In this document: positions 44,204 to 53,328 of the stretch, piece after piece
How positions within the stretch are numbered: position 1 is the first letter of the stretch
Layout of the letters: each line of letters begins with the position of its first letter
Assembly: GCA_029261995.1 (NCBI GenBank)
Contig: JAJDAF010000032.1
Coordinates: forward strand, 23,272 to 87,271
Direction of reading: 5' to 3'
DNA from: Candidatus Zhuqueibacterota bacterium
Lineage (GTDB): Bacteria; Zhuqueibacterota; Zhuqueibacteria; Oceanimicrobiales; Oceanimicrobiaceae
Length of the DNA: 64,000 bases
Position numbers and translations under genes: made by a program
The notes under the pieces: generated by a model
What the model saw: the letters and a program-made list of their open reading frames with translations, nothing else
Databases searched by the model: none
Told to the model about the DNA's origin: nothing

Positions 44204-45163
44204 CTACTGCGCCTCGGAGATGACTTTGGCAAGCTTGTCAAAGTCGATGTTGCCGCCCGAGACCACGCAGACCACCTTGCCGTTGCCCGCCTTGCCCGTC
44301 AGCGCCGCGGCCACAGCGGCGCCTCCTGCGCCTTCCGCGATGACCCGGTTGCGTTCTACCAGCAGCTTGAGCGCACCGGCAACTTGCTGCAACGAAACCA
44401 CCAGCGCGCCGTCGAGCAACTTACTGGCTAACGGCCACATTTCTTCCAGCACGCTGCTCGCGCCGATGCCGTCCACAAAGCTCGGCGTGTAGTCGATAGT
44501 CCGCACTGCGCCGGCGAGCAGGGATGCGTGCAACGGCGCCGCGGTTTCAACCTCCGCGGCAAAAACTTTCGCCCGTGGCCGCAGGACGCGCAAGACACTG
44601 GCAATGCTACAGCTTAGACCTCCGCCACCGAAGGGCACGACCACGGCCGCCACCTCCGGCAAGTCTTCCAGGATTTCCAGAGCAATCGTGCCGTTGCCGG
44701 CCATGACGTTTGTGTCGCTCACGGGGTGAATGAACAAACCCTCCTGTCCTGGATAGCGGTGCGAGATGATCACTTGCCACCATTCGTCGAACGGCACCTT
44801 GACGATCTTGCCGCCCAGTCGCTCGATGGCATCGAGTTTGGTTTGCGGCGCGTGGTCCGGCACGACCACGGTGCACGGCACGCCAAGCTCGCGGGCGCTC
44901 CACGCCACGCCCTGCGCCATGTTGCCGGCGCTGGCGGTGTAGACGCCGTTGCGCAGCGCAGCCTCGGGAGCCAGGCGCATGGCGTTGCTGGCGCCTCTGA
45001 GTTTGAAAGAACCGATGGGCTGCAAATTCTCCAGTTTTAGGTAAATTTCGGCGGGTGTCTGCTCGGAATTGAGGCGAATCAGTGGCGTCCGCAAAGCCGC
45101 GCCGGCAATGCGCTCACGAGCCGCGCGAATTGCCGCCAGGGTCGGCGCCTGCGCCTGCTTCAT
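44204..45163 (-). CDS. Threonine dehydratase-like PLP enzyme (second of pair)
   Basis: A 319-residue fold-type II PLP enzyme. The PLP lysine is in PIGSFKLRGASNAM, the substrate loop is TASAGNMAQGVAW (Met replaces the usual His of SAGNHAQ) and the phosphate loop is VPFGGGGLSCSI. It lacks an ACT domain. Its start overlaps the stop of the frameshifted cyclodeaminase gene by 4 bp, so the three genes form an operon. EutB-like or BhcB-like hydroxy-amino-acid dehydratases are found beside cyclodeaminase-family partners (known), so a specialised substrate is plausible (inference). Confidence 0.85.
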   Translation of the reverse strand: MKQAQAPTLAAIRAARERIAGAALRTPLIRLNSEQTPAEIYLKLENLQPIGSFKLRGASNAMRLAPEAALRNGVYTASAGNMAQGVAWSARELGVPCTVVVPDHAPQTKLDAIERLGGKIVKVPFDEWWQVIISHRYPGQEGLFIHPVSDTNVMAGNGTIALEILEDLPEVAAVVVPFGGGGLSCSIASVLRVLRPRAKVFAAEVETAAPLHASLLAGAVRTIDYTPSFVDGIGASSVLEEMWPLASKLLDGALVVSLQQVAGALKLLVERNRVIAEGAGGAAVAAALTGKAGNGKVVCVVSGGNIDFDKLAKVISEAQ

Positions 45164-46148
45164 GCTTCAGGCCCCCCGAATTCGAACTCGACGCCGCGGC
45201 CCAGCTTGACAGCCTGCTCGTAAACATAGTGGGCCGAGCTGAGGTCTTCCACGCCCAGGCCCAAGGACTTGAACAGGGTTATCTCCTGCTCGGATGTGCG
45301 ACCAACGGCCTGGCCGAGCAGCAGTTCTCCAACCTCCGCCGCGATGTGCGAATCGGCGATCGCTCCTTCTTGTTTCGGGATGAGAAAATCGCCAGACTCG
45401 TTGACGGTTGATTCTCGGCGATCGACAAACAGCCGGGCGCCGGTAACGGCAGCACTGTCCAGCTCACGAAAAGCCGGGAGACATGATCCCACGGCGTTGA
45501 TATGTGCGCCCGCTGCAATCCATTCGCCCTGCAGTACCGGGTCCCGCGCCGAAGTCACGGTACAGATAATCTCCGCCCCGGCGACCGCTGCCCGGGCTGT
45601 TTGATTTCGATGTTATGCCTGCGGCTCTCTCGGGCGGCAAATTCTCGTGCATGCACCGTGCTTCGGCTCCACACCGAGACAGTAGAAATATCGCGTGCCA
45701 GGCACATTGCCTCAAGGTGAGTTGATGCCTGCACGCCGGAGCCGAGCAGTGCCAACTTGCCGGCGTCTGCTCGTGCCAGCAGCTTGGTTGCGACGCCACT
45801 TGCTGCCGCCGTGCGAATCGCCGTCACCGAACTGGCTTCCACCAGCGCCAGCGGACAGCCGTGTTCAAGCTCGAACAGCAGCACAAAGCCCTGGTGTGAA
45901 TCATACGGCGTGCCATGATTGCCCGGCATGACGGTCACCACCTTCACACCGGTGGATTTCGGCGCACCCAGGTAGGCGGGCATCAAACCGAGCAGGCCGC
46001 TGCCTTCCGGAAAGCGCAGGGCCGTCCGCAGCGGGTTGACGCCCTTGCCCTGCGCCAGGGTTTGCAGCGTATCCCCTATGACTTGCATGCAGGCCGGCAT
46101 GGGCAACAAATCATAAACATCACGTTCGCTCAGAAGACGAATCTTCAT
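45160..46148 (-). pseudogene. Ornithine cyclodeaminase/mu-crystallin family gene, frameshifted
   Basis: Two overlapping frames together encode a complete OCD-family protein of about 328 residues. The N-terminal part (45555-46148) has the Rossmann motif LALLGSGVQAST. The C-terminal part (to 45160) continues with DPVLQGEWIAAGAHINAVGSC and SLGLGVEDLSSAHYVYEQA. The shift lies near 45595-45606, where the N-terminal frame drifts into KQPGQRSPGRR, whereas the other frame reads ACA-GCC-CGG-GCA-GCG (TARAA). A one-base indel would restore it. It is either a real inactivation or a sequencing error. Relatives reduce imines or cyclise ornithine, for example EutC of ectoine use and BhcD. It overlaps both flanking genes by 4 bp. 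Confidence 0.82.
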
Positions 46149-47119
46149 GATTTGACCGCCTGACTGCGTGTGTCAAATGCGGCGCAAGCAGCGTCCAAAT
46201 CGACATTGCCGCCGGAGACGAGAGCGACCACTTTGGCGCCGGCTGTGACCTCGACTTTGCCGAACAACAGTGCCGCGCTCGAGGCTGCCCCGGAGGCTTC
46301 CGCAAAAATTTTGCAGCGCGTGAGCAGCAGTTTCATGGTTTCAATCATTTCATTCTCGGTCACCGTCACGATTTCGTCCACCGCCTCGCGGGCGATCGCC
46401 AAGGGCAGGGCGCCAACAAAAGGTGGCGTCATGCCGTCCGCCAGCGTGCGAGGTCGTTCAACGGCTACCGGTTTGCCGGCTTTCAGAGCAGGCGCCAGGC
46501 CAGGTCCGTCCTGCAGTTCGACTGCCACAACGCGGGTCTTTGGACGCATGCCTTTGACGGCCGAGGTCACGCCGCCAAGCAGGCCGCCGCCGCCAACCGG
46601 CACAATTACGACGTCTGCCTCCGGCAAGTCCTGCATGATTTCCAGGCCGGCGGTACCGGCGCCGGCCAAAACCACCGGATCGTCGAACGGGTGCACAAAG
46701 GTGGCGCCGCGGGCGTCTTTTTCCTGGTTGAGCTTATCGAACAGCGTCGGGCGCTCCGGGTGCAAAATCACTTCCGCGCCGTAACCCTGCACCGCCTCGA
46801 TCTTGGAGCGCGGCGCATCGGTCGGCATAACCACGGCACACGGGGCGCCAACTTGCAGGGCGGCCCAGGCCACCGCCTGCGCATGGTTGCCGGCAGAGAC
46901 CGTGATCAGCCCTTTGGCGCGCTCATCAGCCGTAAGCGAAAGCACCTTGTTCAGGGCGCCGCGTGGCTTGAATGAGCCGGTCTTTTGAAAACACTCGCAT
47001 TTCAAATAGAGTTCGACGCCGACGCGTGCTCCCAGTTGACTGCTGCTAAACAGCGGCGTGCGCAAGACTTTGCCTTCGACGCGGCGCGCGGCTTCCCGAA
47101 TTTTGTTGAGTTCAATCAT
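46145..47119 (-). CDS. Threonine dehydratase-like PLP enzyme (first of pair)
   Basis: A 324-residue fold-type II PLP enzyme. The PLP lysine is in KTGSFKPRGALNKV, the substrate loop is TVSAGNHAQAVAW and the phosphate loop is VPVGGGGLLGGV. It has no ACT domain. ATG 47119 (MIELNKIREAARRVEG) after GAGGC is preferred. The frame is open to 47191. It is first in a three-gene operon with an OCD-family gene and a second dehydratase. It probably deaminates threonine, serine or a beta-hydroxy amino acid such as hydroxyaspartate. Confidence 0.87.
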   Translation of the reverse strand: MIELNKIREAARRVEGKVLRTPLFSSSQLGARVGVELYLKCECFQKTGSFKPRGALNKVLSLTADERAKGLITVSAGNHAQAVAWAALQVGAPCAVVMPTDAPRSKIEAVQGYGAEVILHPERPTLFDKLNQEKDARGATFVHPFDDPVVLAGAGTAGLEIMQDLPEADVVIVPVGGGGLLGGVTSAVKGMRPKTRVVAVELQDGPGLAPALKAGKPVAVERPRTLADGMTPPFVGALPLAIAREAVDEIVTVTENEMIETMKLLLTRCKIFAEASGAASSAALLFGKVEVTAGAKVVALVSGGNVDLDAACAAFDTRSQAVKS

Positions 47120-47235
47120 GTTGCCTCGTTTTTTTAGTCGAGCGCCTGCAAACCAGATTGGCTCTGGCTTTAAGATGGCTGATGAGGGCATCGGAAAGCG
47201 GGTTCAAATTCCCTTCAAGCGGAGAACAAGATAAG

Positions 47236-47712
47236 CTAGGGGCCAACTGGGAACGCTACGATAAGGAACAAAACAACAATAGCATCAACAATTGCCAGCA
47301 GCAAATAAAAGGAGAATACGGTTTCCATCTTAAAAAGGGCATAGACAAATATGTTGAATTTTATTCTCGCTGATTGATATTGATGGCTGCCGTAGAACAA
47401 CAAATCTGTGGTCTTCTTTATCTCTGACTTCTCAGTCAACCATAATTTCTCCAGTTCAACCACACGCAGCTCCACTATTTTCATATGACTCGCCTGCATG
47501 CCTTCGATTATCCAGAACATGACAACCGGAAGTATGGTCAAGACCACGCCTTCGTAGTGTAAAGAAATCATATGACTAGAACTGGCGAATAACATCGAGG
47601 CTATCCAAACGGTCAAACACCAACTTTTGGTGGTGACGCGCTGATTGTAGTGTCTATCAATTGTATGATAGTGTTGCTCGATGACCCATTGTAATCGCTG
47701 CCTGTCAATCAT
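47236..47712 (-). CDS. Hypothetical membrane protein
   Basis: A 158-residue protein with about three hydrophobic stretches (TVWIASMLFASSSHMISLHY, GVVLTILPVVMFWIIEGM, FSFYLLLAIVDAIVVLFLIVAF). It has a cytoplasmic charged helix (VELRVVELEKLWLTEKSEIKKTT). The start at 47712 is preferred, since AAGGA lies about 10 bp upstream; ATG 47724 is also in frame. The gene is AT-richer than the operon to its left and begins the minus-strand accessory island. Function is unknown. Confidence 0.68.
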   Translation of the reverse strand: MIDRQRLQWVIEQHYHTIDRHYNQRVTTKSWCLTVWIASMLFASSSHMISLHYEGVVLTILPVVMFWIIEGMQASHMKIVELRVVELEKLWLTEKSEIKKTTDLLFYGSHQYQSARIKFNIFVYALFKMETVFSFYLLLAIVDAIVVLFLIVAFPVGP

Positions 47713-47769
47713 ACTCAAGACCATCCTTCAGGAGTTCAATGAATCCTATTTTCCGCGGATTTGAATCTA

Positions 47770-47837
47770 TTGCCGCGCTTTTTCTGTTGGTTTGAAGCGC
47801 AGCGGAAAACCAGTCCAACAACAGCGTTTTGTTAGGC
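47770..47837 (-). other. attC-like site downstream of the glyoxalase-fold gene
   Basis: Reading the minus strand, six bases after the stop of the 47844 gene comes GCCTAAC (47837-47831), which fits the integron RYYYAAC core. It is followed by an imperfect dyad, the arms being CTGTTGTTGGACTGG and CAAACCAACAG (about 47784-47825). This is the usual layout of a gene cassette ending in attC. The distal GTTRRRY half is not clear. Confidence 0.45.
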
Positions 47838-47843
47838 GGTCGT

Positions 47844-48212
47844 TTATTGGACTTGCCAAAGTCCCTGTTCGATGCCACCATTCTCATATATCGCTATGAT
47901 TCCATGTCCGGGTATCTCCATGCGTTCGAGCAAAATATTGGCCCCAAGTTGAGCCGCCCTCTGAACGGAAGCCTGGATATCGGTCACGCGCAGGTATGTG
48001 CGCACAATCGGCTTCTCTGCAGAGTGCATGGGAGCACGAATCCCGCAAAGCGACCCGCCCGGAAGATTAGCGACACACGCGTTCCCCAATTCGGGGTCCA
48101 TTGGCTTGAAGTCCCAGCCATAAGACTTGGTGTAGAGATCGCACACGGCTTCAACATCAGGAGTTACGATTTCAAGATAGTAAACTGAGTGTTCAGGAAC
48201 AACCATCTGCAT
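47844..48212 (-). CDS. Glyoxalase/bleomycin-resistance-fold (VOC) protein
   Basis: A 122-residue single-module vicinal-oxygen-chelate protein, normal for small members (VYYLEIVTPDVEAVCDLYTKSYGWDFKPM at the N-terminus, TYLRVTDIQASVQRAAQLGA and a C-terminal GIIAIYENGGIEQGLWQ). It may be a metal-dependent lyase, dioxygenase or binding protein. The ribosome-binding site GGGAGG is 5 nt before ATG 48212. The first 50 codons and part of the leader are duplicated at 49608-49763. An attC-like site follows the stop, so it may be a mobile cassette. Confidence 0.82.
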   Translation of the reverse strand: MQMVVPEHSVYYLEIVTPDVEAVCDLYTKSYGWDFKPMDPELGNACVANLPGGSLCGIRAPMHSAEKPIVRTYLRVTDIQASVQRAAQLGANILLERMEIPGHGIIAIYENGGIEQGLWQVQ

Positions 48213-48281
48213 GTGTCCTCCCTATTTATGATGTACATTGAACCAGACTTGGCTATGAGCTTCATTATGCTGAGTAGTCGT

Positions 48282-49175
48282 TTATCTCAAATTGTATGCA
48301 AAAGCTAGTGAAAAAACAGGATTTCGTCCGGTATATTTAGAAGGTCCTCCTCCGATAGAGAACCATAATCCCCAAGTATCGGAAAGCTTATAGCCAAATC
48401 TTAAAATGCCTGCATAATATGTACGCTCATTTTGATACAACGTAGTAAATACAGAAGTCCCGTTTAGGTTTTGATTCTCTTCATTTGAAGCATTGCCTAA
48501 AGCTCTGTTTATTGAAATAACAAAAACTCCAATAAATCGTTTACTTTGGGTAAACTCCTTTCCTATTTGTGCTTGGAAAATATAATGATTCAAATAGCCC
48601 TCAGTTAAAATGTCTATCCCGGTTTCTGCACTCGTAAAAAAAACATCTGTGCTGATTCCGACAAGTATGGTTGGTGAAATCCCAAAGGCACCATAACCAG
48701 TTCTTAATCCTGTAGTAACATCGTAATCCGAAGTCTTAATACTTGATGCTAATTTTGAGGACAGAACGAAATAATTGCTCGAATAAATTTGGTAGGTTAG
48801 CGCCAGGCTGAGATTCCCAAAAGCAGTCAGGCTACCCTCTTCAGGTGCAAATCCAGGCCATTTTGAACTTAATTCACCACTTGATACAAAATGAAACGGT
48901 ACGATAACCGTTCCTGTTAATTTATTCGCGAGTCCATATTCCGCATATAAAGAGACGATAAATTCAGTTATCGGACGAGCGAGGTCATAAGATTTAAAGG
49001 CATCAGCAGCACCAGCAGAAGAATAATAAAAAGATGATGCTCCTATTTGAAAATAACCCTCGCCTTTTTTTTGTGTCCAGGCTTGTTGTGCCTGTGCACC
49101 AGAATGTATAAAAAAGATAAGTGTTGCTATAGTAATAATGCCAGAATTTGACTTTGTAAATCCAATTTTTCCCAT
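48282..49175 (-). CDS. Outer-membrane beta-barrel-like protein
   Basis: A 297-residue AT-rich protein. The signal peptide (SGIITIATLIFFIHSGAQAQQ) is followed by alternating amphipathic strands rich in Tyr/Gly/Ser (GEGYFQIGASSFYYSSAG, SLYAEYGLANKLTGTVIVPFHF, ERTYYAGILRFGYKLS). It ends GRNPVFSLAFAYNLR. It looks like a 12-14-strand barrel, similar to DUF-type transporters of the phenol-degradation MetA group (uncertain). ATG 49175 is chosen, with AAGG upstream. It stands alone in the island, between a VOC gene and a repeat element. Confidence 0.7.
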   Translation of the reverse strand: MGKIGFTKSNSGIITIATLIFFIHSGAQAQQAWTQKKGEGYFQIGASSFYYSSAGAADAFKSYDLARPITEFIVSLYAEYGLANKLTGTVIVPFHFVSSGELSSKWPGFAPEEGSLTAFGNLSLALTYQIYSSNYFVLSSKLASSIKTSDYDVTTGLRTGYGAFGISPTILVGISTDVFFTSAETGIDILTEGYLNHYIFQAQIGKEFTQSKRFIGVFVISINRALGNASNEENQNLNGTSVFTTLYQNERTYYAGILRFGYKLSDTWGLWFSIGGGPSKYTGRNPVFSLAFAYNLR

Positions 49176-49196
49176 TCTCAACCTTTCGAATATTAT

Positions 49197-49240
49197 TCTA
49201 ACTTGTGTTTACTCCGCCTAACTAAACCCGGTTTATTCCG
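49197..49240. repeat. Short dispersed repeat (CTAACTTGTGTTTACTCC...), copy 1
   Basis: About 44 bp here (CTAACTTGTGTTTACTCC then RCCTAACTMAACCCGG and TTTATTCCG) recur at 58760-58802, just outside the interrupted restriction gene. It contains GCCTAAC and a palindromic TAAACCCGGTTTA-like core. It directly abuts the 364-bp element here. It could be part of an attC-like junction. Confidence 0.5.
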
Positions 49241-49243
49241 GCT

Positions 49244-49607
49244 GGGTGGCCATGCCTGCTGCCCGGGCTATTGTAGGCAAACGTGTGCCACGCGCTTTCA
49301 AGCCGTGGCAAATGCTCATTTCATCAACTTCGGTATGCTTTCACGGTCCGGAACCAAGCCTTTGTTTGCAAATTGTGCATCTGCCGATGACCACGGCCAC
49401 TTCTCAGGCGAATCCACCGAATCGGCACGCACAGGATTGTTTTCAATGTATGTGAATGCCCAGAGATATTGTAATGTTTGACCTTCTTTCTGTGTCGTGT
49501 GCTATTATCGGGTTCCATATCGCAGCGGTAGCTTGTGCACCAAAAGGCACGGTCTCAAAGACGCGTGCCACACACCTTTCTCATATCTCTTGTCGTCAAC
49601 GCCACCC
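49244..49607 (-). mobile_element. 364-bp deleted REP-associated (Y1) transposase element, copy A
   Basis: The element runs from GGGTGGCC to GCCACCC (inverted ends). Read on the minus strand, it holds the N-terminal end of a RAYT/IS200-like protein (RHRKKVKHYNISGHSH). This joins out of frame to the C-terminal end (AFTYIENNPVRAD, PEKWPWSSADAQF, then a stop). The central catalytic part is missing, and the same internal deletion is present in copies B and C. It also contains REP-type hairpins (GCCACG/CGTGGC). It cuts the duplicated VOC gene. Confidence 0.78.
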
Positions 49608-49763
49608 GCCCGGGAGATCAGCCACACACGTGTTCCCCAATTCGGGGTCCATTGGCTTGAAGTCCCAGCCATAAGACTTGGTGTATAGATCGCACACGGC
49701 TTCAACATCTTGGGCTACGATTTCAAGATAGTAAACTGAGTGTTCCGGAACAACCACCTGCAT
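49608..49763 (-). pseudogene. Truncated duplicate of the glyoxalase-fold gene
   Basis: The first about 50 codons of the 47844 gene recur here with few changes (VVPEHSVYYLEIV, CDLYTKSYGWDFKPMDPELG). The leader GGAGGACAC is duplicated as well. The frame stops being homologous exactly at the end of the 364-bp element (after ADLPGG). It is an inactive remnant produced by duplication plus element insertion or deletion. Confidence 0.85.
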
Positions 49764-50009
49764 GTGTCCTCCGTATTTATAATGTACGAGATTTGATATC
49801 AAGAACCCTAAATGCTGCCCAATGTTTGGCATAACCTGCGCCGAGTTCAACACACCCAACCATGAATAATTAAAGAAACTTAAAACAGCGCACTCAGACT
49901 CAAAATCACGCACAGACTAAGGTGTCGGAGTTAATGCCATTGTTATGTATTTTTACTTTCTCTTACTGAGACAAGCTTAACGTTGATGCTCATCACGATT
50001 CATCCCTGG
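49764..50009. other. 246-bp gap with attC-like motif
   Basis: No gene is seen. On the minus strand, downstream of the PEP-utilising enzyme gene, the motifs ATAACAATGG (about 49940) and GGTTATGCC (49837-49828) bracket about 115 bp. These resemble the ends of VCR-type attC sites, though a good dyad is not obvious. Confidence 0.3.
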
Positions 50010-52649
50010 CTACGACAGAAGGCGGAGCACCCCCGCCGTTCCATCGACTTCGACCCTCTGGCCGTCGTGAAGCTTCGTCATCACCCGGTCGATGCCCACA
50101 ACGCACGGCTTTCCGTACTCGCGCGCGACCACCGCACCGTGCTGCAGAACGCCGCCGACCTCGAGCACGACTGCGGCGGCGTTCACGAACAGCGGCGTCC
50201 AGCCCGGGTCTGTCGTGTACGCGACCAATATGTCCCCCTTGTGGACGGGCTTCTCGTGGGGGTCGCGGAGCACCTTGACCGGACCCGTCACCACGCCGGG
50301 CGACACAGCCATCCCGCTCAGCTCGCCGGGCTTCTCCTCGCGCGGAGCGGGTCGAAGGATCCGGCCTCGCGAGTCGATCACTTGAGGGAACTCCTTCACC
50401 TGGGCCTCGAGTATCTTGAGGAAGCGCGTCCGCTCCTCACGAACCTTTCGCAGGTCCACGGAGGGATGCATAGTGGCCGATTCGAGGTCGCGGACCGTCA
50501 GACCGAAGACATCATCGGCTACATCGAGACGTCCTTCCCGGACCAGGCGTTTGCCCTCGATCAGGGCGCGCTTGCGGAGTGCGTAGTTGAACAAGGCCAT
50601 TTGGTGTTTGGGCATGTCGCGGGTGCCAGCGAACAGGTCGATGATCCGGTGGACGCGGTGCAGCAGCACTCGCCGCAACCAACCCGAACGCCTCATCAAC
50701 TCTTCGTAGGCTTGTCGCCGGTCTTCTACGAGGCGCTGGTGCGCGGTCTCCGGATCAAAGCCCTCGTCATCGACGGTCATGAAGGACATCTGCCTCAGGG
50801 CGAGACCGGGGCTGTCCGCATAGCGCGGGCTTGCCAGATCCATCTCCACAGGACCGCGCCAGCCGTACGTCGAGAGGAAAGCGTCCCACGCGCTCAGGAA
50901 CTCCGCTGACATCTGGCGACTCTCGACACGTTTGGCCAACCGGGTCAAGTCCTCAAAATCGGATGGATCCAATAGCTTGGCCAGGCGAAACAGTGCTATC
51001 CCCATCTCGACGACAACGTTGCCCGTGACGCCCAGCTTGAGCTTCCCGGCGAAGGCGTCCACCTCGGCTGACTTCTTGCCGACCACACGATGGACCGACG
51101 CCATTGCGAGTAAACCGGCCCCTAGCGCTCCCCCCGTAATGCTGAACATTTGCAACATGGGCGCGACGCAGAGCTGTCGAAATTCCGCGAGTGGAAGACC
51201 GTAGTCGAGGTTCTCGGTAAACTGTAACTCGTAGGCGTCGACCTTCCGTTGGTACGCTCGGTGTGCGCATTCGGGAAATAGGATAGCCCACAGTGTGTTC
51301 CAGAATGTGCTGCGCAACATCCACAAAACCTTGGGAACAGACCATAGAATCCCCAATCGCATCCACGGCGGTCTCGTGGCCGCGCGGTACCGCTTTTCGT
51401 CGATGTTGGCCATGATCTCCCCCATCAACACGTCGTTGGGGGCGTTCGCCTTCGACAGTTTTTTTGGACTCGCCAACCACATCACGTTGGACAGATTTGT
51501 GTACATTCGGCCGCCCGCCAAGAACATAAGACCTTTCTCAGGAGTAACATCGATTCCGAAGAACTTCTCCAGAAAGGAGACAACAAAATCTTCCTGCCAT
51601 TCCTGCTCCATCGGCGACAAAGGTACATTAGTCGTCATCCCCTTCGACAACGCAGCATCCGCGTACAGCCGCCTGCGTTCACTTGGCTTGGTCAGCATTT
51701 CGGGCGCGAGCGGTACGTAGGTCGTGATGGGGCGTGCCTGCAGCACGTGGAGCTGACCGCCGGCGTAGGCCCACTCGATATCCATCGGCTTCTCGTAGAG
51801 TTCCTCGATTCGGCACAGCACGTCGGTCAGCTCGCCGAGCTGGTCGTCGCTGAGGGTGAGATCCGCCGAACGGTGGCCCTTTCGCTCGATGGTGCCGCCA
51901 TCGGGACCCAGCCAGATAGAGACCTGCTTGGCGCCCAGCTTCTTGTCCACGATCTGCCGACTGACCTTGTCGATGATGAAGTGGTCGGGTGACGCGAGCC
52001 CGGCGACAACCGACTCCCCCAGGCCCCAGTTGGCGTCGATGACGGCCTCGTCGTAGTCGTTCGTGAGCGGGTTGAGCGAGAAGGCCACGCCGGCGACCTC
52101 GCTGTCGATCTGCCGCTGCACGACCACGGCGATGCGCGGTGAGAGAACGTCGAAGCCGTGCTCCTTCTTGTAGACGAGCACACGTTCATCGAGGCTCGAG
52201 GCAAAGCAGTGTCGCACTGCGTCGTCCAGATCGGCGGGGCGCACGCCCAGTCGGGTCTCGTAGCCCCCGGCGAACGAGGCCGACGCCAGATCTTCCTCGG
52301 GCGAGGACGAGCGTACCGCGAACAGCACGTCGTCACCCAGCGCTGCGAGGTTCTTGCGCAGGTCCTCCAGGGCTTGCCGTTGAGTCGCCGTCAGCGGGAG
52401 AGCAGGGCAGAGCCCCTTCAGCTTGTTGCAGAGGGTCGCCCACTTGTCCGGCGTCGCCTCGGCCAGCGCCGTCCACGTCGCGGACCCCTGAATCTCGTCG
52501 AACCAGGGCGCGAAGAACTCTGTGGTGAGCACGACGCCAGGCGGAACGGGCAGACCCGCCTCGAGCATGCGGATCAGCTCATAGCCCTTGCCGCCGACCT
52601 CCGCTAGGTTTGTCTGCAATGTGCCGGGAAACGAAACAAGATGGGGCAT
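50010..52649 (-). CDS. PEP-utilising/pyruvate-phosphate-dikinase-family enzyme, rifampin-phosphotransferase-like
   Basis: An enzyme of about 879 residues. The N-terminal ATP-grasp domain (about 1-315) has VGGKGYELIRMLEAGLPVPPG, AVRSSSPEEDLASASFAG and the metal/ATP end MDIEWAYAGGQLHVLQARP. The middle 400 residues are helical. The C-terminal swivelling domain carries the catalytic histidine in GGVLQHGAVVAREYGKPCVVG. This order and length match rifampin phosphotransferase (ATP, antibiotic and His domains) better than PEP synthase, which has a C-terminal PEP barrel. The substrate is not proven. The gene is far more GC-rich than its island neighbours, indicating separate acquisition. ATG 52649 is preferred, since AAAGG is 6 nt upstream; ATG 52655 is possible. 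Confidence 0.8.
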   Translation of the reverse strand: MPHLVSFPGTLQTNLAEVGGKGYELIRMLEAGLPVPPGVVLTTEFFAPWFDEIQGSATWTALAEATPDKWATLCNKLKGLCPALPLTATQRQALEDLRKNLAALGDDVLFAVRSSSPEEDLASASFAGGYETRLGVRPADLDDAVRHCFASSLDERVLVYKKEHGFDVLSPRIAVVVQRQIDSEVAGVAFSLNPLTNDYDEAVIDANWGLGESVVAGLASPDHFIIDKVSRQIVDKKLGAKQVSIWLGPDGGTIERKGHRSADLTLSDDQLGELTDVLCRIEELYEKPMDIEWAYAGGQLHVLQARPITTYVPLAPEMLTKPSERRRLYADAALSKGMTTNVPLSPMEQEWQEDFVVSFLEKFFGIDVTPEKGLMFLAGGRMYTNLSNVMWLASPKKLSKANAPNDVLMGEIMANIDEKRYRAATRPPWMRLGILWSVPKVLWMLRSTFWNTLWAILFPECAHRAYQRKVDAYELQFTENLDYGLPLAEFRQLCVAPMLQMFSITGGALGAGLLAMASVHRVVGKKSAEVDAFAGKLKLGVTGNVVVEMGIALFRLAKLLDPSDFEDLTRLAKRVESRQMSAEFLSAWDAFLSTYGWRGPVEMDLASPRYADSPGLALRQMSFMTVDDEGFDPETAHQRLVEDRRQAYEELMRRSGWLRRVLLHRVHRIIDLFAGTRDMPKHQMALFNYALRKRALIEGKRLVREGRLDVADDVFGLTVRDLESATMHPSVDLRKVREERTRFLKILEAQVKEFPQVIDSRGRILRPAPREEKPGELSGMAVSPGVVTGPVKVLRDPHEKPVHKGDILVAYTTDPGWTPLFVNAAAVVLEVGGVLQHGAVVAREYGKPCVVGIDRVMTKLHDGQRVEVDGTAGVLRLLS

Positions 52650-52795
52650 GTCCATACCTTTGTGCTCGATTGTTTGGATAGAAGACGCCGCTCACAATGG
52701 CCATTGGTCGGTCACCTTTGTCAAGTGGTGACCACCCGATCAGCGTGTCTTCACTGTAGATGAGATACTTCATAGGATAGAAAAGCCTTGCGGCT

Positions 52796-53159
52796 GGGTG
52801 GCCATGCCTGCTGCCCGGGCTATTGCAGGCAAACGTGTGCCACGCGCTTTCAAGCCGTGGCAAATGCTCATTCCATCAACATCGGTATGCTTTCACGATC
52901 CGGAACCAAGCCTTTGTTTACAAATTGTGCATCTGCCGATGACCACGGCCACTTTTCAGGCAAACCCACCAAATCGGCGTGCACGGGATTGTTTTCAATG
53001 TAGGTGAATGCCCTGGGATATTGTAATGTTTGACCTTCTTTCTGTGTCGTGTGCTATTTTCGGGTTCCATAGCGAAGCGGTAGCTTGTGCACCAACAGGC
53101 ACGGTCTCAAAGACGCGTGCCACACATTTTTCTCATATCTCTTGTCGTCAAGGCCACCC
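52796..53159 (-). mobile_element. 364-bp deleted REP-associated transposase element, copy B
   Basis: It has the same length and ends (GGGTGGCC...GGCCACCC) as copy A. The minus strand encodes the Y1-transposase C-terminus ENNPVHADLVGLPEKWPWSS and the same N-terminal piece. The internal deletion is identical. It is inserted upstream of the PEP-utilising gene, between it and the SnoaL-like gene. Confidence 0.78.
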
Positions 53160-53328
53160 GCCCGCCTATTGGTTGATGCGCATAACATCGACCTCGCCGG
53201 TTGCGGGATTTCGAGGTAGTTTGGCTCCGATTTAGAATATGATTCGGAAAGTCACCAAATCCAGGAATCACGCATCATCCACCCCGCAATCAGTGCAAGC
53301 AAAGTGAGGTCTGGCAAAGGTGTACGTT

